Assembly (NCBI GenBank): GCA_965250275.1
Contig: OZ252297.1
Coordinates: 1,488,001 to 1,552,000 of the forward strand
Direction: 5' to 3'
DNA length: 64,000 nt
Source: G965250275 sp965250275
Lineage (GTDB): Bacteria; Pseudomonadota; Alphaproteobacteria; Rhodobacterales; Rhodobacteraceae
The position numbers and the translations under genes were made by a program. How positions within the stretch are numbered: the stretch's first letter is position 1; the number at the start of each line of letters is the position of its first letter. Shown here piece by piece: positions 25,689-36,543 of this stretch. The notes below the pieces were generated by a model. That model saw only the letters and a program-made list of their open reading frames with translations. It did no database searches and had not been told where the DNA came from.

Positions 25689-26351
25689 CTAGCGTGGCAT
25701 CGGTACGGCGTAGACGCTACGACCGGTGAGAATGGCATTGGCTTCTTTCCGCATCAGGGCCGCCAGCGCGGGATCGCTGCTGCGCAAACCACCGGTATAG
25801 GTGCCGTAAGACGGGAGGATCACACGATCGCTGTCGGCCAGGAATGCTGGGCGGGAAATCGTCCGGGCGCGGGTCCGCACTTCGGCTTTGGGATGGTAGT
25901 GCCCTGACACCTCACCGCTGGCGCCCGGATTGGCAATGTGGCGGAACGTCAGCGGTGACAGTGGCAGCTCCGCAAGATGTGCGCCACCCAGATCGACGGG
26001 GCCGGGATCGTGATTGCCTTCGATCCACACCCAGCGCCGACCGGCCTGTAACTTCGCAATCCACAGTTTCTCTTCTTCATGAAGCGCCGAAGCCGCTTCG
26101 GCATCGTCAAAACTGTCGCCCAGACACACAACCGTGCGCGCATTGCAACGTGCCAAATCCGCCGCAAGCCGGTTAAGCGTATCGCGGGTATCGTAGGGGG
26201 GCAGCGCACCGCCGCCACGCCGGGCGACACGTTCGGATTTGCCCAGATGCAGGTCAGACACGCACAAAAGCTGTTGATCTGGCCACCAGAGTGCACCGGA
26301 TCCCAAAGCGCGCAACTCTGCGCCCGCCAATGTAAAATCATGACCGTTCAT
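25689..26351 (-). CDS. pdeM: Ligase-associated DNA damage response endonuclease PdeM
   Basis: A 220-residue calcineurin-like metallophosphatase. The metal motifs are in order: SDLHLGKSE at about 32-40, CLGDSFDDAEA near 76-86, IEGNHDPGP near 114-122 and GHYHPKAEV near 152-160. PdeM-type enzymes are encoded with an Lhr-like helicase, a nuclease and a DNA ligase in many bacteria. Here only the helicase is adjacent (51 bases upstream). It may act on 3' or 5' damaged DNA ends. Confidence 0.88.
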   Translation of the reverse strand: MNGHDFTLAGAELRALGSGALWWPDQQLLCVSDLHLGKSERVARRGGGALPPYDTRDTLNRLAADLARCNARTVVCLGDSFDDAEAASALHEEEKLWIAKLQAGRRWVWIEGNHDPGPVDLGGAHLAELPLSPLTFRHIANPGASGEVSGHYHPKAEVRTRARTISRPAFLADSDRVILPSYGTYTGGLRSSDPALAALMRKEANAILTGRSVYAVPMPR

Positions 26352-26402
26352 GATCTGTTCGTGCCGTGATCGCGTACCCGTTTCAAGAGAAATCGCACTG
26401 GC

Positions 26403-28847
26403 TTAGTACGGGACACGCCACGTCGGCTTTCGTTGGCCTTCCTCTTCCAATCCGGCGGTATGCATCAGACGTTCAGCTTCTTCGGCGAGAAGTCTGTCTT
26501 CGGCTTTCCCTTTGACCGGGACACGCCCCACCTCCAGAAACAGTGGGGCTGCCAGAGGCGTGACGCGATCCAGCCGGACCAGATCGATCCTGTCGCCTAC
26601 GCGGCGTGTCATCTCTTCGATGCGGCCAAAGTCCACAAGCCCGCGCAGCGTTTCGGTTCGGGTGATGCGCAGCATCAGGTGGTCTGGTTCGTATTTCTGA
26701 AGCGTGTCATAGAGGATGTCCGAGGAAAATGTGGCCTGACGCCCGGATTTGCGCGCAGATGGCGTGTTCCGCTCGATCAGGCCGGCAATCGTGGCAGTTG
26801 CACGAAAGGTGCGTTTCATGACGGCGTTGCCGGCCAGCCATCGGTCCAGCCCATCCGCAAGCGCGTCCAGATCGAACAAGCCTGTTGCATCCGTCAAAGG
26901 GTCCAGTCCCCAGATCAGCGTGGCATAGTCCGTTGCAACAAACCCTAACGGGTTCAGTCCAAGCTCCTCCAACCGCTTGGTCAGCAAAAGGCCCAGTGTT
27001 TGTTGCGCATTGCGTCCGGCAAACCCATAGACACAGGTGTGTTCGCGCCCGTCATGCGGAAAACTCTCGATCAAAAGCCGCCCGCGTTCGGGCAACCGGG
27101 AAACTCGTCTTTGCAAGGCCAGCCATTCTGCCGTGTGCCCTGGCAGTTGCGGCCAATCTGGTTGCGCGAAGAGATCCAGAATTCGGGCGCTGAGTTGTGT
27201 GGAGGTGGCGAACTTTGTGCCCATAAACGTCGCGATCTTGGGTTTTTTGTCGGCCCGCCGCGTGACTTCGACCGTCATCTCGCGCAGTCCTTCGTAGCGC
27301 ACGATCTGACCCCCGATCAGAAACGTGTCGCCCGGAGACAATGATGCGGCGAACCCCTCTTCGATTTCGCCGAGCGGCTTGCCGCCGCGATTCCGTTTCA
27401 GACGCACTTTCAATGTGTCGGTGTCTTGAATGGTCCCGATGTTCATGCGGATGCGTTGCGCCGCGCGCGGGTCACGCAAACCCCAGCGGCCATCGGGATG
27501 TTCCTTGAGCCGGTGCCACTTGTCATAGGCCCGCAAGGCGTATCCGCCTGTGGCGCAGAAATTCAGGCAGTCATCAAAGTCAGCGCGGCTCAGTGCGGTG
27601 TAGGCGCCGACGGCTCTGACCTCGGCATAGAGCGCGTCAGCATCAAAGGGGCTGGCGGCAGCGGTGATAAGGATGTGCTGGCACAACACATCGAGCGGAC
27701 CGGCGCCGCGCGGTTCGCCATCAAGTGCGCCGTCGCGCACCGCTTCAAGTGCTGTGACACATTCCACAACCTCAAACCGGTTCGCGGGCACCAACAAAGC
27801 TTTGGATGGGGCATTGTACCGGTGGTTGGCCCGCCCGATCCGTTGGACCAGACGTTTGACGTTTTTGGGCGCCCCAATCTGGATCACCAGATCGACATCC
27901 CCCCAGTCGATACCCAGATCAAGTGAACCGGTACAGACAATGGCGCGCAGATCACCCCGCACCATTGCGGCCTCGACCCGTTCCCGTTGCTGTCGATCCA
28001 AAGACCCGTGATGGATGCCGATCGGCAATGCATCCTCGTTGGCGATCCAGAGGTTGTGAAAGAAGATTTCAGCCTGCGCCCGCGTGTTGTGAAAGATCAA
28101 TGTGGTTTTGTGCCTGCGTATCTCTTCCATCACCGCGGGAATGGCATAGGCCGCGCCCCCGCCGGACCAGGGCGGTTTTTCGTTGGTTTGCAGGATCGAT
28201 ATGTCGGGTGCCGGCCCTGGGTCAGCCAGAAGGATCTCACAGGGGTCGGGATGACGGGCTAGCAGCGAAGCAATTGCAGCCGGGTCTTCGACCGTGGCAG
28301 AGAGGCCGACGCGCCGCAAGCCGGGGCAAAGGCGTTGCAGACGCCCCAGTGCCAGAAACAGCTGATCACCGCGCTTGGATTCGGCCAGCGCGTGCGCCTC
28401 GTCGATGACAACGCGTTGTAACCCGGCGAACATGCGCGGAGCATCGTCGTAAGAGGTTAGCAAGGCGAGGCTCTCCGGCGTGGTCAGCAGGATATGTGGC
28501 GGGTCGGCTCTCTGGCGCTTCTTCTGAGTGGCAGAGGTGTCGCCGGTCCGGTCTTCGATCCGGATTGGCAAGCCGATATCCTCGACAGGCGTCCGCAGAT
28601 TGCGTTTAATATCCGCCGCCAGCGCCTTGAGTGGTGAAATGTAGAGCGTGTGCAGACCGTCTTGTGGCGCTGCGCCCAGCTCAGCAAGTGTCGGCAGGAA
28701 ACCAGCCATCGTTTTGCCGCCTCCGGTGGGAGCAATCAAAAGTGTCGCTGGATCATTTGCACGCGCCAGCATTTCCCATTGGTGCGGGTGAATGCTCCAT
28801 CCTTTGGCGGTGAACCAGTTCTCGATGGCGGCGGGCAAGGCGGTCAT
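26403..28847 (-). CDS. Ligase-associated DNA damage response DEXH helicase (Lhr-type)
   Basis: An 814-residue SF2 helicase. Motif I (APTGGGKTMAGF) is near residue 39-50, the DEAH box (VVIDEAHALAESKRGDQ) at about 145, and motif VI (RLVQRIGRANHR) near 335. After the two RecA domains comes the long Lhr-type winged-helix and beta-barrel region with LPERGRLLIESFPHDGREH. Lhr proteins are 3'-5' DNA/RNA-DNA helicases in mitomycin-type damage tolerance. The length matches the shorter, ligase-associated subclass. The associated ligase and exonuclease genes are not in this window. Confidence 0.9.
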   Translation of the reverse strand: MTALPAAIENWFTAKGWSIHPHQWEMLARANDPATLLIAPTGGGKTMAGFLPTLAELGAAPQDGLHTLYISPLKALAADIKRNLRTPVEDIGLPIRIEDRTGDTSATQKKRQRADPPHILLTTPESLALLTSYDDAPRMFAGLQRVVIDEAHALAESKRGDQLFLALGRLQRLCPGLRRVGLSATVEDPAAIASLLARHPDPCEILLADPGPAPDISILQTNEKPPWSGGGAAYAIPAVMEEIRRHKTTLIFHNTRAQAEIFFHNLWIANEDALPIGIHHGSLDRQQRERVEAAMVRGDLRAIVCTGSLDLGIDWGDVDLVIQIGAPKNVKRLVQRIGRANHRYNAPSKALLVPANRFEVVECVTALEAVRDGALDGEPRGAGPLDVLCQHILITAAASPFDADALYAEVRAVGAYTALSRADFDDCLNFCATGGYALRAYDKWHRLKEHPDGRWGLRDPRAAQRIRMNIGTIQDTDTLKVRLKRNRGGKPLGEIEEGFAASLSPGDTFLIGGQIVRYEGLREMTVEVTRRADKKPKIATFMGTKFATSTQLSARILDLFAQPDWPQLPGHTAEWLALQRRVSRLPERGRLLIESFPHDGREHTCVYGFAGRNAQQTLGLLLTKRLEELGLNPLGFVATDYATLIWGLDPLTDATGLFDLDALADGLDRWLAGNAVMKRTFRATATIAGLIERNTPSARKSGRQATFSSDILYDTLQKYEPDHLMLRITRTETLRGLVDFGRIEEMTRRVGDRIDLVRLDRVTPLAAPLFLEVGRVPVKGKAEDRLLAEEAERLMHTAGLEEEGQRKPTWRVPY

Positions 28848-28910
28848 GATGATGAGATTAGGTCGCAGAAGTCGGGCGAACCAGCTTTGTGTCGCGCTGA
28901 CGACGTATGG

Positions 28911-29717
28911 TCAGGGTTTTGAGAGCTGTCGCAACGCCGCCAGCGTTTTTGACACCGCTTCGGGCAGGTTGGTATCGGCGTTATTTGGTGCTGCGTCGAG
29001 GGCGCTTGCAACGTCTTTGATCAGTATGCCGATTGTGTTGTCCTCGGCATATCCGTCGCGGGCAAACTCGATCTGGTCAAATCCGCTGGCGAACCAGTTT
29101 TGCCCGGAAGACGTCGCAATCAATGCCAGAAGTGCGTCCCGATCAATCCCTGCGTCCCCAGCCCAGTCCAGCACCAGCCGTGTCATGGCCGTGTTGGAAG
29201 CTGCCAGCAGGTTGTTGAGCACCTTGGCTTGCATCCCGGATCCGAAAGGACCCATCCGATGAAAGTGCTGGCCCATCGCCTCAAACAGGGGCTGTGCCGC
29301 TTTCAGATCTTCGTTGGCGCCGCCCAGCATGAAGGAAAGGCGTGCCTCTTCTGCGGCCACCTGTGCGCCCGACATGGGGGCATCGATCAGGATGATGTGA
29401 GCAGGTATGCGCTCCCGCAGGGCCCGCACATAGCGGGGCGAAAGCGTCGAGCAGATCAGGATCCGTTTCAGATGGGCGGCATCAGCAAACCCCTGAGCGC
29501 CAAACAAAACGTCATCGGTTTGCGGGATGTCGCGCACCACCGTGATCAGCGTTTCTATCCGTTGCGCGAAACCGGGCGCATCGTTTGTGACGTAGGCCTG
29601 AAGCGCCTCAAAATCTGAAGCCGGACGAATGTCATAGCCCAACGCGTCGAAGCCCGCGGACCGCAAAGCAGCCAGCATGGGCGCGCCCATACGACCGCAG
29701 CCGGCAACGCCGATCAT
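28911..29717 (-). CDS. NAD(P)-dependent beta-hydroxyacid dehydrogenase family oxidoreductase
   Basis: A 268-residue protein of the 3-hydroxyisobutyrate/6-phosphogluconate dehydrogenase fold. The N-terminal Rossmann motif is GVAGCGRMGAPMLAALRSAGF. A substrate-binding IDAPMSGAQVAAEEARLSFMLGG segment near residue 115-137 and the catalytic-lysine MQAKVLNNLLAASNTA near 165 are visible. Its ATG (29717) overlaps the stop of the Tad-associated ATPase gene (ATGA), so it is translationally coupled to it although its metabolism looks unrelated. Confidence 0.85.
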   Translation of the reverse strand: MIGVAGCGRMGAPMLAALRSAGFDALGYDIRPASDFEALQAYVTNDAPGFAQRIETLITVVRDIPQTDDVLFGAQGFADAAHLKRILICSTLSPRYVRALRERIPAHIILIDAPMSGAQVAAEEARLSFMLGGANEDLKAAQPLFEAMGQHFHRMGPFGSGMQAKVLNNLLAASNTAMTRLVLDWAGDAGIDRDALLALIATSSGQNWFASGFDQIEFARDGYAEDNTIGILIKDVASALDAAPNNADTNLPEAVSKTLAALRQLSKP

Positions 29718-31021
29718 TTCACGATCTGCTCGTCTTTCACAAACATGTTGGCCCATGCCCGATCAATCAGCGGCGGTGACATCTGGTAGGGGATGCCCTC
29801 GAACTCGCAAATCGCGATGATCTGATCGATAAGGAAAACCGGCTGGTAGTTGGCGTAGATATTGTCGATCGTCGGGTATTTTACCTTAAGCAAATGGACC
29901 AGTGCGGCTTCATCCAGCGGCACGCCCTTCTTGCGCGCAACCATTGCAAAGATCTTGAGGAAGTTCTCCTGATTGGGGCCGTCGATCTTGATCTTGAAGA
30001 AGATCCGCCGCAAAGCCGCCTGGTCAAAAATCTCGTTCGGATGGAAGTTGGTCGAGAAAATCACGAGCGTGTCAAAGGGCACTTCGAACTTCTCACCTGA
30101 TTGCAGGCCGAGGATGTCCTTGCTTTCTTCCAGTGGTACGATCCAGCGGTTGATGAGCGCCTGCGGCGGCTCTTCCTGGCGACCAAGGTCGTCTACGATG
30201 AAAATGCCGCCGGTCGATTTTAACTGCAGCGGGGCCTGATAGGTCCGCGCCGTTGGGTTGTAGACCAAGTCCAGCATTTTAAGCTGCAGTTCACCGCCAG
30301 TGACCACAGTGGGCCGCTCGCAACAGACATAACGGCTGTCAAATCGTTTGGCGCGGCGCAGCGAGGTGGGGTCGTCGCGGATCTCTTCGACCGCGCTATG
30401 AACGATCGGATCGTAGACCGTGATCACCTGGCCGGCATACTCGATGGCGCGCGGTACATAGACCTTGTCACCCAAAGCGTCCCGTATCCCATTGGAAATA
30501 GATGATTTCCCATTTCCAGGTGGTCCGTACATCAAAATGGAACGCCCCGCGCTGACCGCCGGGCCGAGATGGTCCAGCAGGCTGTCGGGCAGCACCAGAT
30601 GCCCCATGGCGTTGATCAACTGGTCCCGCGTGACCTGAATATTTTTGATCGACTGCCGTTCCACCTGTTCGCGATAAACCTCGAGGGGAACTGGCATCGC
30701 GCCGAAGTACTCGGATTGCGACAAGGCGTCCAAGGCGCGGGCTTTGCCAGCGTCGGTCAGTTGGTACCCCATTTCGTTGCCGCTGCTGGCATTGAGGGTT
30801 CCGGTCGCTTCGAGCAGTTTCTGCTCGCGCGTGAGATCGACCAGTTCCTGCGTCACGGGGATCGGCAGACAAATCGCCTCTGAGATTTCCGAAACAATGT
30901 CGATGTTCTTGCGAAAAATCGTTTTCAGCAGGATGTCCCGCATCATCACGATGGGCAGTTTCATTTCCTGCAGGCCACGCGGTGCGGGCGGGGCCATCAC
31001 GGAGTTGGCTTGCATGTTCAT
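29714..31021 (-). CDS. AAA+ ATPase at the distal end of the Tad pilus locus
   Basis: A 435-residue cytosolic ATPase. Residues 30-105 look like a winged-helix adaptor (YQLTDAGKARALDALSQSEYFG). The AAA+ module has Walker A GPPGNGKS at 166-173, Walker B IFIVDD at 273-278, sensor-1 STN at 323-325 and an arginine pair at 338-339. The family is recurrent in Rhodobacteraceae and other alphaproteobacteria next to Tad genes but has no assigned function. It is not TadA or TadZ, which are both encoded separately here. The gap to cpaA is 96 bases. Confidence 0.8.
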   Translation of the reverse strand: MNMQANSVMAPPAPRGLQEMKLPIVMMRDILLKTIFRKNIDIVSEISEAICLPIPVTQELVDLTREQKLLEATGTLNASSGNEMGYQLTDAGKARALDALSQSEYFGAMPVPLEVYREQVERQSIKNIQVTRDQLINAMGHLVLPDSLLDHLGPAVSAGRSILMYGPPGNGKSSISNGIRDALGDKVYVPRAIEYAGQVITVYDPIVHSAVEEIRDDPTSLRRAKRFDSRYVCCERPTVVTGGELQLKMLDLVYNPTARTYQAPLQLKSTGGIFIVDDLGRQEEPPQALINRWIVPLEESKDILGLQSGEKFEVPFDTLVIFSTNFHPNEIFDQAALRRIFFKIKIDGPNQENFLKIFAMVARKKGVPLDEAALVHLLKVKYPTIDNIYANYQPVFLIDQIIAICEFEGIPYQMSPPLIDRAWANMFVKDEQIVK

Positions 31022-31117
31022 GGCAGGACCCTGACTAAAAGAATGTGAGTGTCTGGCTTGAAACCTGCGGCGATCTTTGCCGGTGGGTTTTGTAATTTCG
31101 CGAATCGCGGTGCGGGG

Positions 31118-31612
31118 TTATGCGCCATGCAGTGCCCCCAGGATCAGATAGATGGCCAGCGTGCCGCCAAGGGACAGACCCATCGGAAAGTCCCAGCCCC
31201 GGTCCCAGCTGTGCCAACCCGGTGCAATCTCGCGCAAGCGGGTGTGCTTGGCCAGACGGTGGGTCGCAAATGCAGCCAGAAGGTTGGCCGCAAAAATCGC
31301 CATCAACAACCGGGCGTCACCGAGCGCGATGTAGGGTGCTGCAGCGGCTGCAAATTTGGCGTCGCCTGCGCCCATGGCGCCGGCCGCGTTCAGCACAATC
31401 CCCGCCAAGAGGATGATCACAAGCTGCAACAGCCGCATCCCGTATTCCGGCAGTGGCATGGCGAATGGGCCAATCACAACAAAGACAAGCGCCAGCGCCA
31501 TAACCGCCTGATTGGTGATGCGCATTTCCCGAAGGTCGGTGAAGGCAACATAAAAGCAGATCGGCAGCACAAACGGCAGGAACAACCACGCCGAGTATGC
31601 GGTGATCGCCAT
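31118..31612 (-). CDS. cpaA: Prepilin peptidase of the Tad system (CpaA/TadV)
   Basis: A 164-residue A24A membrane aspartyl protease that removes the leader of Flp pilins. The two catalytic aspartates are visible, D26 in FTDLREMRI and D84 in GAGDAKF (residues 81-84). About five hydrophobic helices are present. As in other TadV proteins there is no N-methylation domain, which explains the short length. It is four bases from the preceding TPR lipoprotein gene, so it is part of the tad operon. Confidence 0.9.
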   Translation of the reverse strand: MAITAYSAWLFLPFVLPICFYVAFTDLREMRITNQAVMALALVFVVIGPFAMPLPEYGMRLLQLVIILLAGIVLNAAGAMGAGDAKFAAAAAPYIALGDARLLMAIFAANLLAAFATHRLAKHTRLREIAPGWHSWDRGWDFPMGLSLGGTLAIYLILGALHGA

Positions 31613-31616
31613 CCGA

Positions 31617-32468
31617 TCAGCCCTCTTCTAGGGCGCGCAGGGACTGAACAGCTTCTTCGAAATGCTGCGGATGTGTGTTGATGGCTTCGCGCAACAGACC
31701 TTTGCCAGTTTTGACGTCGCCCTGTTTGACGGCCGACAGCGCCAGCGTGTGCAACAGCTGTGCCCGCTCGGTCTGTGCCATCGGGATCACCGGCATCGAG
31801 TAATTGCGCTGAGCACCGCGCGCCAAAACAAGGTTGTTCTTGGCGGTGAACAGCGTCTCATCCTGGCGGATCGCTTCGCCAAATAGGCGTTCGGCGTCGG
31901 CATAATCGCCGCGGGTCAGCTTGGAGTATCCCCAGTTGTTCATGACGCCGGCCGGGCGGGTGGTCAGCCCGAGGGCGGTTTCATAGAAACTGTCGGAGCG
32001 CTTCCAGTCCTTGTTGGCGTCGGCGACCATGGCCTCCAGCCGGTAGCGCTTGAACGTTTCATAGGTCGGCGGCACGCTGTCGAGCGTCTGTTTGGCGCCA
32101 TCCCAATCACCGTTGCGGATCAGCGCATCGGCCAATTCCACACGGTCGCTGGACTGCGCTTCGGGCATTCCCGTCACTTTGCGCCACGCGGCCACACCTT
32201 CGGTGTTGCGCTTGGCACGGATCAGCGACATCGCCAGACCGCGTTGCAGATCTATCCGATTGGGGTTTTGTTTGACCGAGCGGGTGAAGTAGTTCACCGC
32301 CTCATTCGGGTCAGCCACGGTCAGCATCACGTCGTTCAGATCGTTTTCATCTACAACGTTGACTTCTTGGAAGGCGCGTTCGACGGACTCGTCGCCGTCA
32401 TCTTTCATACAGGCGGACACGCCCAATAGAGCGGCCATGAAGGCCGGAATAATGATAGGATGGCGCAT
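31617..32468 (-). CDS. TPR lipoprotein, TadD-like
   Basis: A 283-residue protein with a signal peptide and lipobox (LLGVSAC, Cys at about 20). The mature part consists of tetratricopeptide repeats (AVNYFTRSVKQNPNRIDLQRGLAMSLIRA; DYADAERLFGEAIRQDETLFTAKNNLVLA). It is probably inner-leaflet outer-membrane or periplasmic. TadD lipoproteins assist secretin assembly. This is the second TPR lipoprotein in the locus and follows tadD by 31 bases. Confidence 0.82.
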   Translation of the reverse strand: MRHPIIIPAFMAALLGVSACMKDDGDESVERAFQEVNVVDENDLNDVMLTVADPNEAVNYFTRSVKQNPNRIDLQRGLAMSLIRAKRNTEGVAAWRKVTGMPEAQSSDRVELADALIRNGDWDGAKQTLDSVPPTYETFKRYRLEAMVADANKDWKRSDSFYETALGLTTRPAGVMNNWGYSKLTRGDYADAERLFGEAIRQDETLFTAKNNLVLARGAQRNYSMPVIPMAQTERAQLLHTLALSAVKQGDVKTGKGLLREAINTHPQHFEEAVQSLRALEEG

Positions 32469-32499
32469 TTTCCTGCGTCCTTTACTGCTCTTGCCTCGG

Positions 32500-33093
32500 T
32501 CATGGTGTTTTGCGGATCAGGTATTGCCCGCTGCCGCTTCTCACCAATTTTAGTTCTTCATTTTGTAAAGAAGTATTATCAGGATTTTCTGATTTTGCGA
32601 GCGCTAAGCGCAAATTATCGCGGATTGAGTCACTTTGGCCATTGTCGAGTGCGTAGGCTTTGCGAAAAATCTGCTGCGCTTCTGTAAACTCTTCTCTTTC
32701 CATCAAAACCACCCCAAGGTTGTTCCAGGCTTCGGGAACACTCGGATGGTCATCTGTCGCGCGGCGTAAGAGGCGTTCGGCTTGGCCAAGACGGCCCAGC
32801 CCGAGGTTGGCGGTTCCCATTCCCACCATCACGTCTGCGGTCAGACCTTCGTCCAACGCTGCCCGTGTGAATGCCTCGAGTGCAAGTTCGTACTCCCCTG
32901 CCTCCATCAAACGGTTGCCGACTTCGACGCCGTCTACCGCGTCGGCCTTCAGGTCGGGGCCCGGCGCAAACAGGCCGTCGGGCGTTTGCTCCAGAGGATC
33001 AGGCGATGCGCACGCGGAGACCGCCGCGACGATCAGCATCGCCTTCACGCTCTTCAATAGTGGTCTGGCCTGTGCTGCACCGGATGGTGCCAT
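32500..33093 (-). CDS. tadD: TPR lipoprotein TadD
   Basis: A 197-residue lipoprotein: signal peptide with lipobox AAVSAC (Cys about 28), then TPR repeats (AGEYELALEAFTRAALDEGL; GRLGQAERLLRRATDDHPSVPEAWNNLGVVLMERE). It is the most probable TadD pilotin, adjacent to tadC with a four-base gap. In Aggregatibacter, TadD is needed for secretin (RcpA) stability. Which of the two TPR proteins is the true TadD cannot be told from sequence alone. Confidence 0.82.
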   Translation of the reverse strand: MAPSGAAQARPLLKSVKAMLIVAAVSACASPDPLEQTPDGLFAPGPDLKADAVDGVEVGNRLMEAGEYELALEAFTRAALDEGLTADVMVGMGTANLGLGRLGQAERLLRRATDDHPSVPEAWNNLGVVLMEREEFTEAQQIFRKAYALDNGQSDSIRDNLRLALAKSENPDNTSLQNEELKLVRSGSGQYLIRKTP

Positions 33094-33097
33094 TTGT

Positions 33098-34078
33098 TTA
33101 CTGACTCATATTGCCCAGATTTGCGATCCCGTTCGCCGAAGGTCCAACAAGGATGATCAGCAGCGGCGGCACCGTCAGCAACATAGTGGCAAGGGTCATT
33201 TTGGTTGGCAACTTGTTTGCGGCTTCTTCGGCGCGCATCACGCGCTTGTCCCGCATTTCGCTGGCATAAACCCGCAGCGCCTCGGCGATGGATGTCCCGA
33301 AAGTAGCCGACTGGATCAGCACGGTCACGAAGGATGACACGTCCTGCACCCCGCAACGTGTGCCCATATCGCGCAGAACCTGTGTTTTGTCCTTACCAGC
33401 CTTCATCTCGTAGGCAACGATTTCGAACTCATCGGCCAGGGAAGGGTAGGACGCGCGCAATTCGCGCGCCACCCGGACAATCGACTGGTCGAGCGACTGA
33501 CCGGCCTCGACGCATACGAGCATCATGTCGAGAGAGTCTGGAAAGCCTGCGGTAATTTCTTCTTTGCGCGCTTCGACGCGACGTGTGACCCAGTATTTGG
33601 GCAGCATGTAGAGCGCGCCGCCCGGCCCGAGCACGTACATCATGGCCTGTTGCGTTTCCATTCCCTCTCCGGCGCCCAGCACCGTCAGATATACAACCCC
33701 GCCGATCAGGCCGGTAATGCCCAAGGCAAACTGTGCGAAATGAAAGAACCGCACCGCGTCCTTGGATTGATAGCCTGCTTGTCTCAGTTTTAGCTGGACA
33801 GCGGACAGTTCCTCTTCGTTCTTGGGTTCAAGAAAGGTTGCAAACCGCTCCAGCTGCTCGTTACGCCCGCCCTGACGCAAGCGCTCTTTCTGCGGCTTGA
33901 TCTTGGTTTCGGGATTGATGTTCCGCTTAAGTTTTTTGAGCGGATCCTCGGGCTGGTTCATCATCATCACGATGGTGACCAGGATCATGAGCACACCTAC
34001 GAAACCGACCACGATGAGCGGCCCGAACGGACCCAACGCACCGGTCAGTATGTCGTTGATATCTTGAAGAATATCCAC
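33098..34078 (-). CDS. tadC: Tad inner-membrane platform protein TadC
   Basis: A 326-residue type II secretion F-domain protein. An N-terminal helix (about 18-40), a soluble segment, a pair of helices near 117-160, and a T2SSF domain follow (DSLDMMLVCVEAGQSLDQSIVRVARELR near 185-215). C-terminal helices lie near 290-315. With TadB it forms the platform on which TadA acts. It is immediately downstream of tadB (10-base gap). Confidence 0.92.
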   Translation of the reverse strand: MDILQDINDILTGALGPFGPLIVVGFVGVLMILVTIVMMMNQPEDPLKKLKRNINPETKIKPQKERLRQGGRNEQLERFATFLEPKNEEELSAVQLKLRQAGYQSKDAVRFFHFAQFALGITGLIGGVVYLTVLGAGEGMETQQAMMYVLGPGGALYMLPKYWVTRRVEARKEEITAGFPDSLDMMLVCVEAGQSLDQSIVRVARELRASYPSLADEFEIVAYEMKAGKDKTQVLRDMGTRCGVQDVSSFVTVLIQSATFGTSIAEALRVYASEMRDKRVMRAEEAANKLPTKMTLATMLLTVPPLLIILVGPSANGIANLGNMSQ

Positions 34079-34088
34079 GGAATTCTCC

Positions 34089-35056
34089 TCAAACCTTAAT
34101 GTTCGTCAGATAGCGCATGACGAAGAGGTTGGCGGTCAGCAGGATGCCCACAACAAAGCAAGCCGGAATGAAGTAGGGGTGGTCAAGCACCTCGTCGTAG
34201 TAGCCGGGATCGTTCACAAGGATGACGATCAGGCAAAGCAACGGGAAGGCGGACAGGAACTTGCCGGACCATTGTGCTTCGGCCGTAATGGCCTTGACCC
34301 GCCGAAACAGACGGAACCGGGCACGGATCACTTGAGCCAGACCGGCCAGAATCTCTGCCAGGTTACCCCCGGACTGCTGTTGGATGGTCACGGCGACAGA
34401 CAGAAAACGCATGTCCTGCATGTCCAGCCGCTCGGCCATCTCTTTCAGAGCGTCGCCCACGTCGCGCCCGTAGGAGCTTTCATCGGCAATGATGCCAAAT
34501 TCGGTCGCCAGCGGGTCTTCAACCTCTTTGGCGACGATGCTGATGGCGGAGGAGAACGGGTGACCCACACGCAATGAGCGGACCATCAGTTCCACAGCGT
34601 CAGGCAGTTGCTCACCAATCAGGGCCATACGTTTCTTGGCCTTGTTGTTGACCCAGAAATACACAGCGCCAACGCCGATCAGCACCGACAGCGCGCCGCG
34701 CAACGCGGGGTCCGTTTCGGTGCCGACGCTCAAACCAACAAAGGCAACCATCGCCAGCCCGCCCATGATCAGGATGAGTTGTCGTGGACTGAAGGCAATC
34801 GCAGCCTTCTGGGCCTTTTCGGCCAGCAGAGAATAAAGCGGGATTGACCGCGATTTCATGTGCTGCTGCATTTCCTTGCGGAGTTGTTCCAGCACCTGTT
34901 CGCGACCAGCACCTTTGTCCAGCATCTCCAGTCGGCGGTTCACGCGACTGTTGAGGCTGATAGATTTGCCAAAGGCGACCAGATAGAGGCCCTCGACCAG
35001 GACGAGCACCCCTATGAAAATGAGGCCATAGATGATTGGTTCTGCTGAGATCTGCA

Positions 35057-35057
<1 letters not shown>
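34089..35057 (-). CDS. tadB: Tad inner-membrane platform protein TadB
   Basis: A 322-residue T2SSF-domain membrane protein. Helices are at about 5-25, 92-132 and the C-terminal pair near 265-315. The signature LPDAVELMVRSLRVGHPFSSAISIVAKE lies at about 150-177, followed by QQQSGGNLAEILAGLAQVIRARFRLFRRV. Its start overlaps the tadA stop by one base (TGATG-type junction at 35057), so translation is coupled to tadA. Confidence 0.92.
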
Positions 35058-36520
<1,463 letters not shown>

Positions 36521-36543
36521 CTGACGCTCCCCCTATGGATTAC

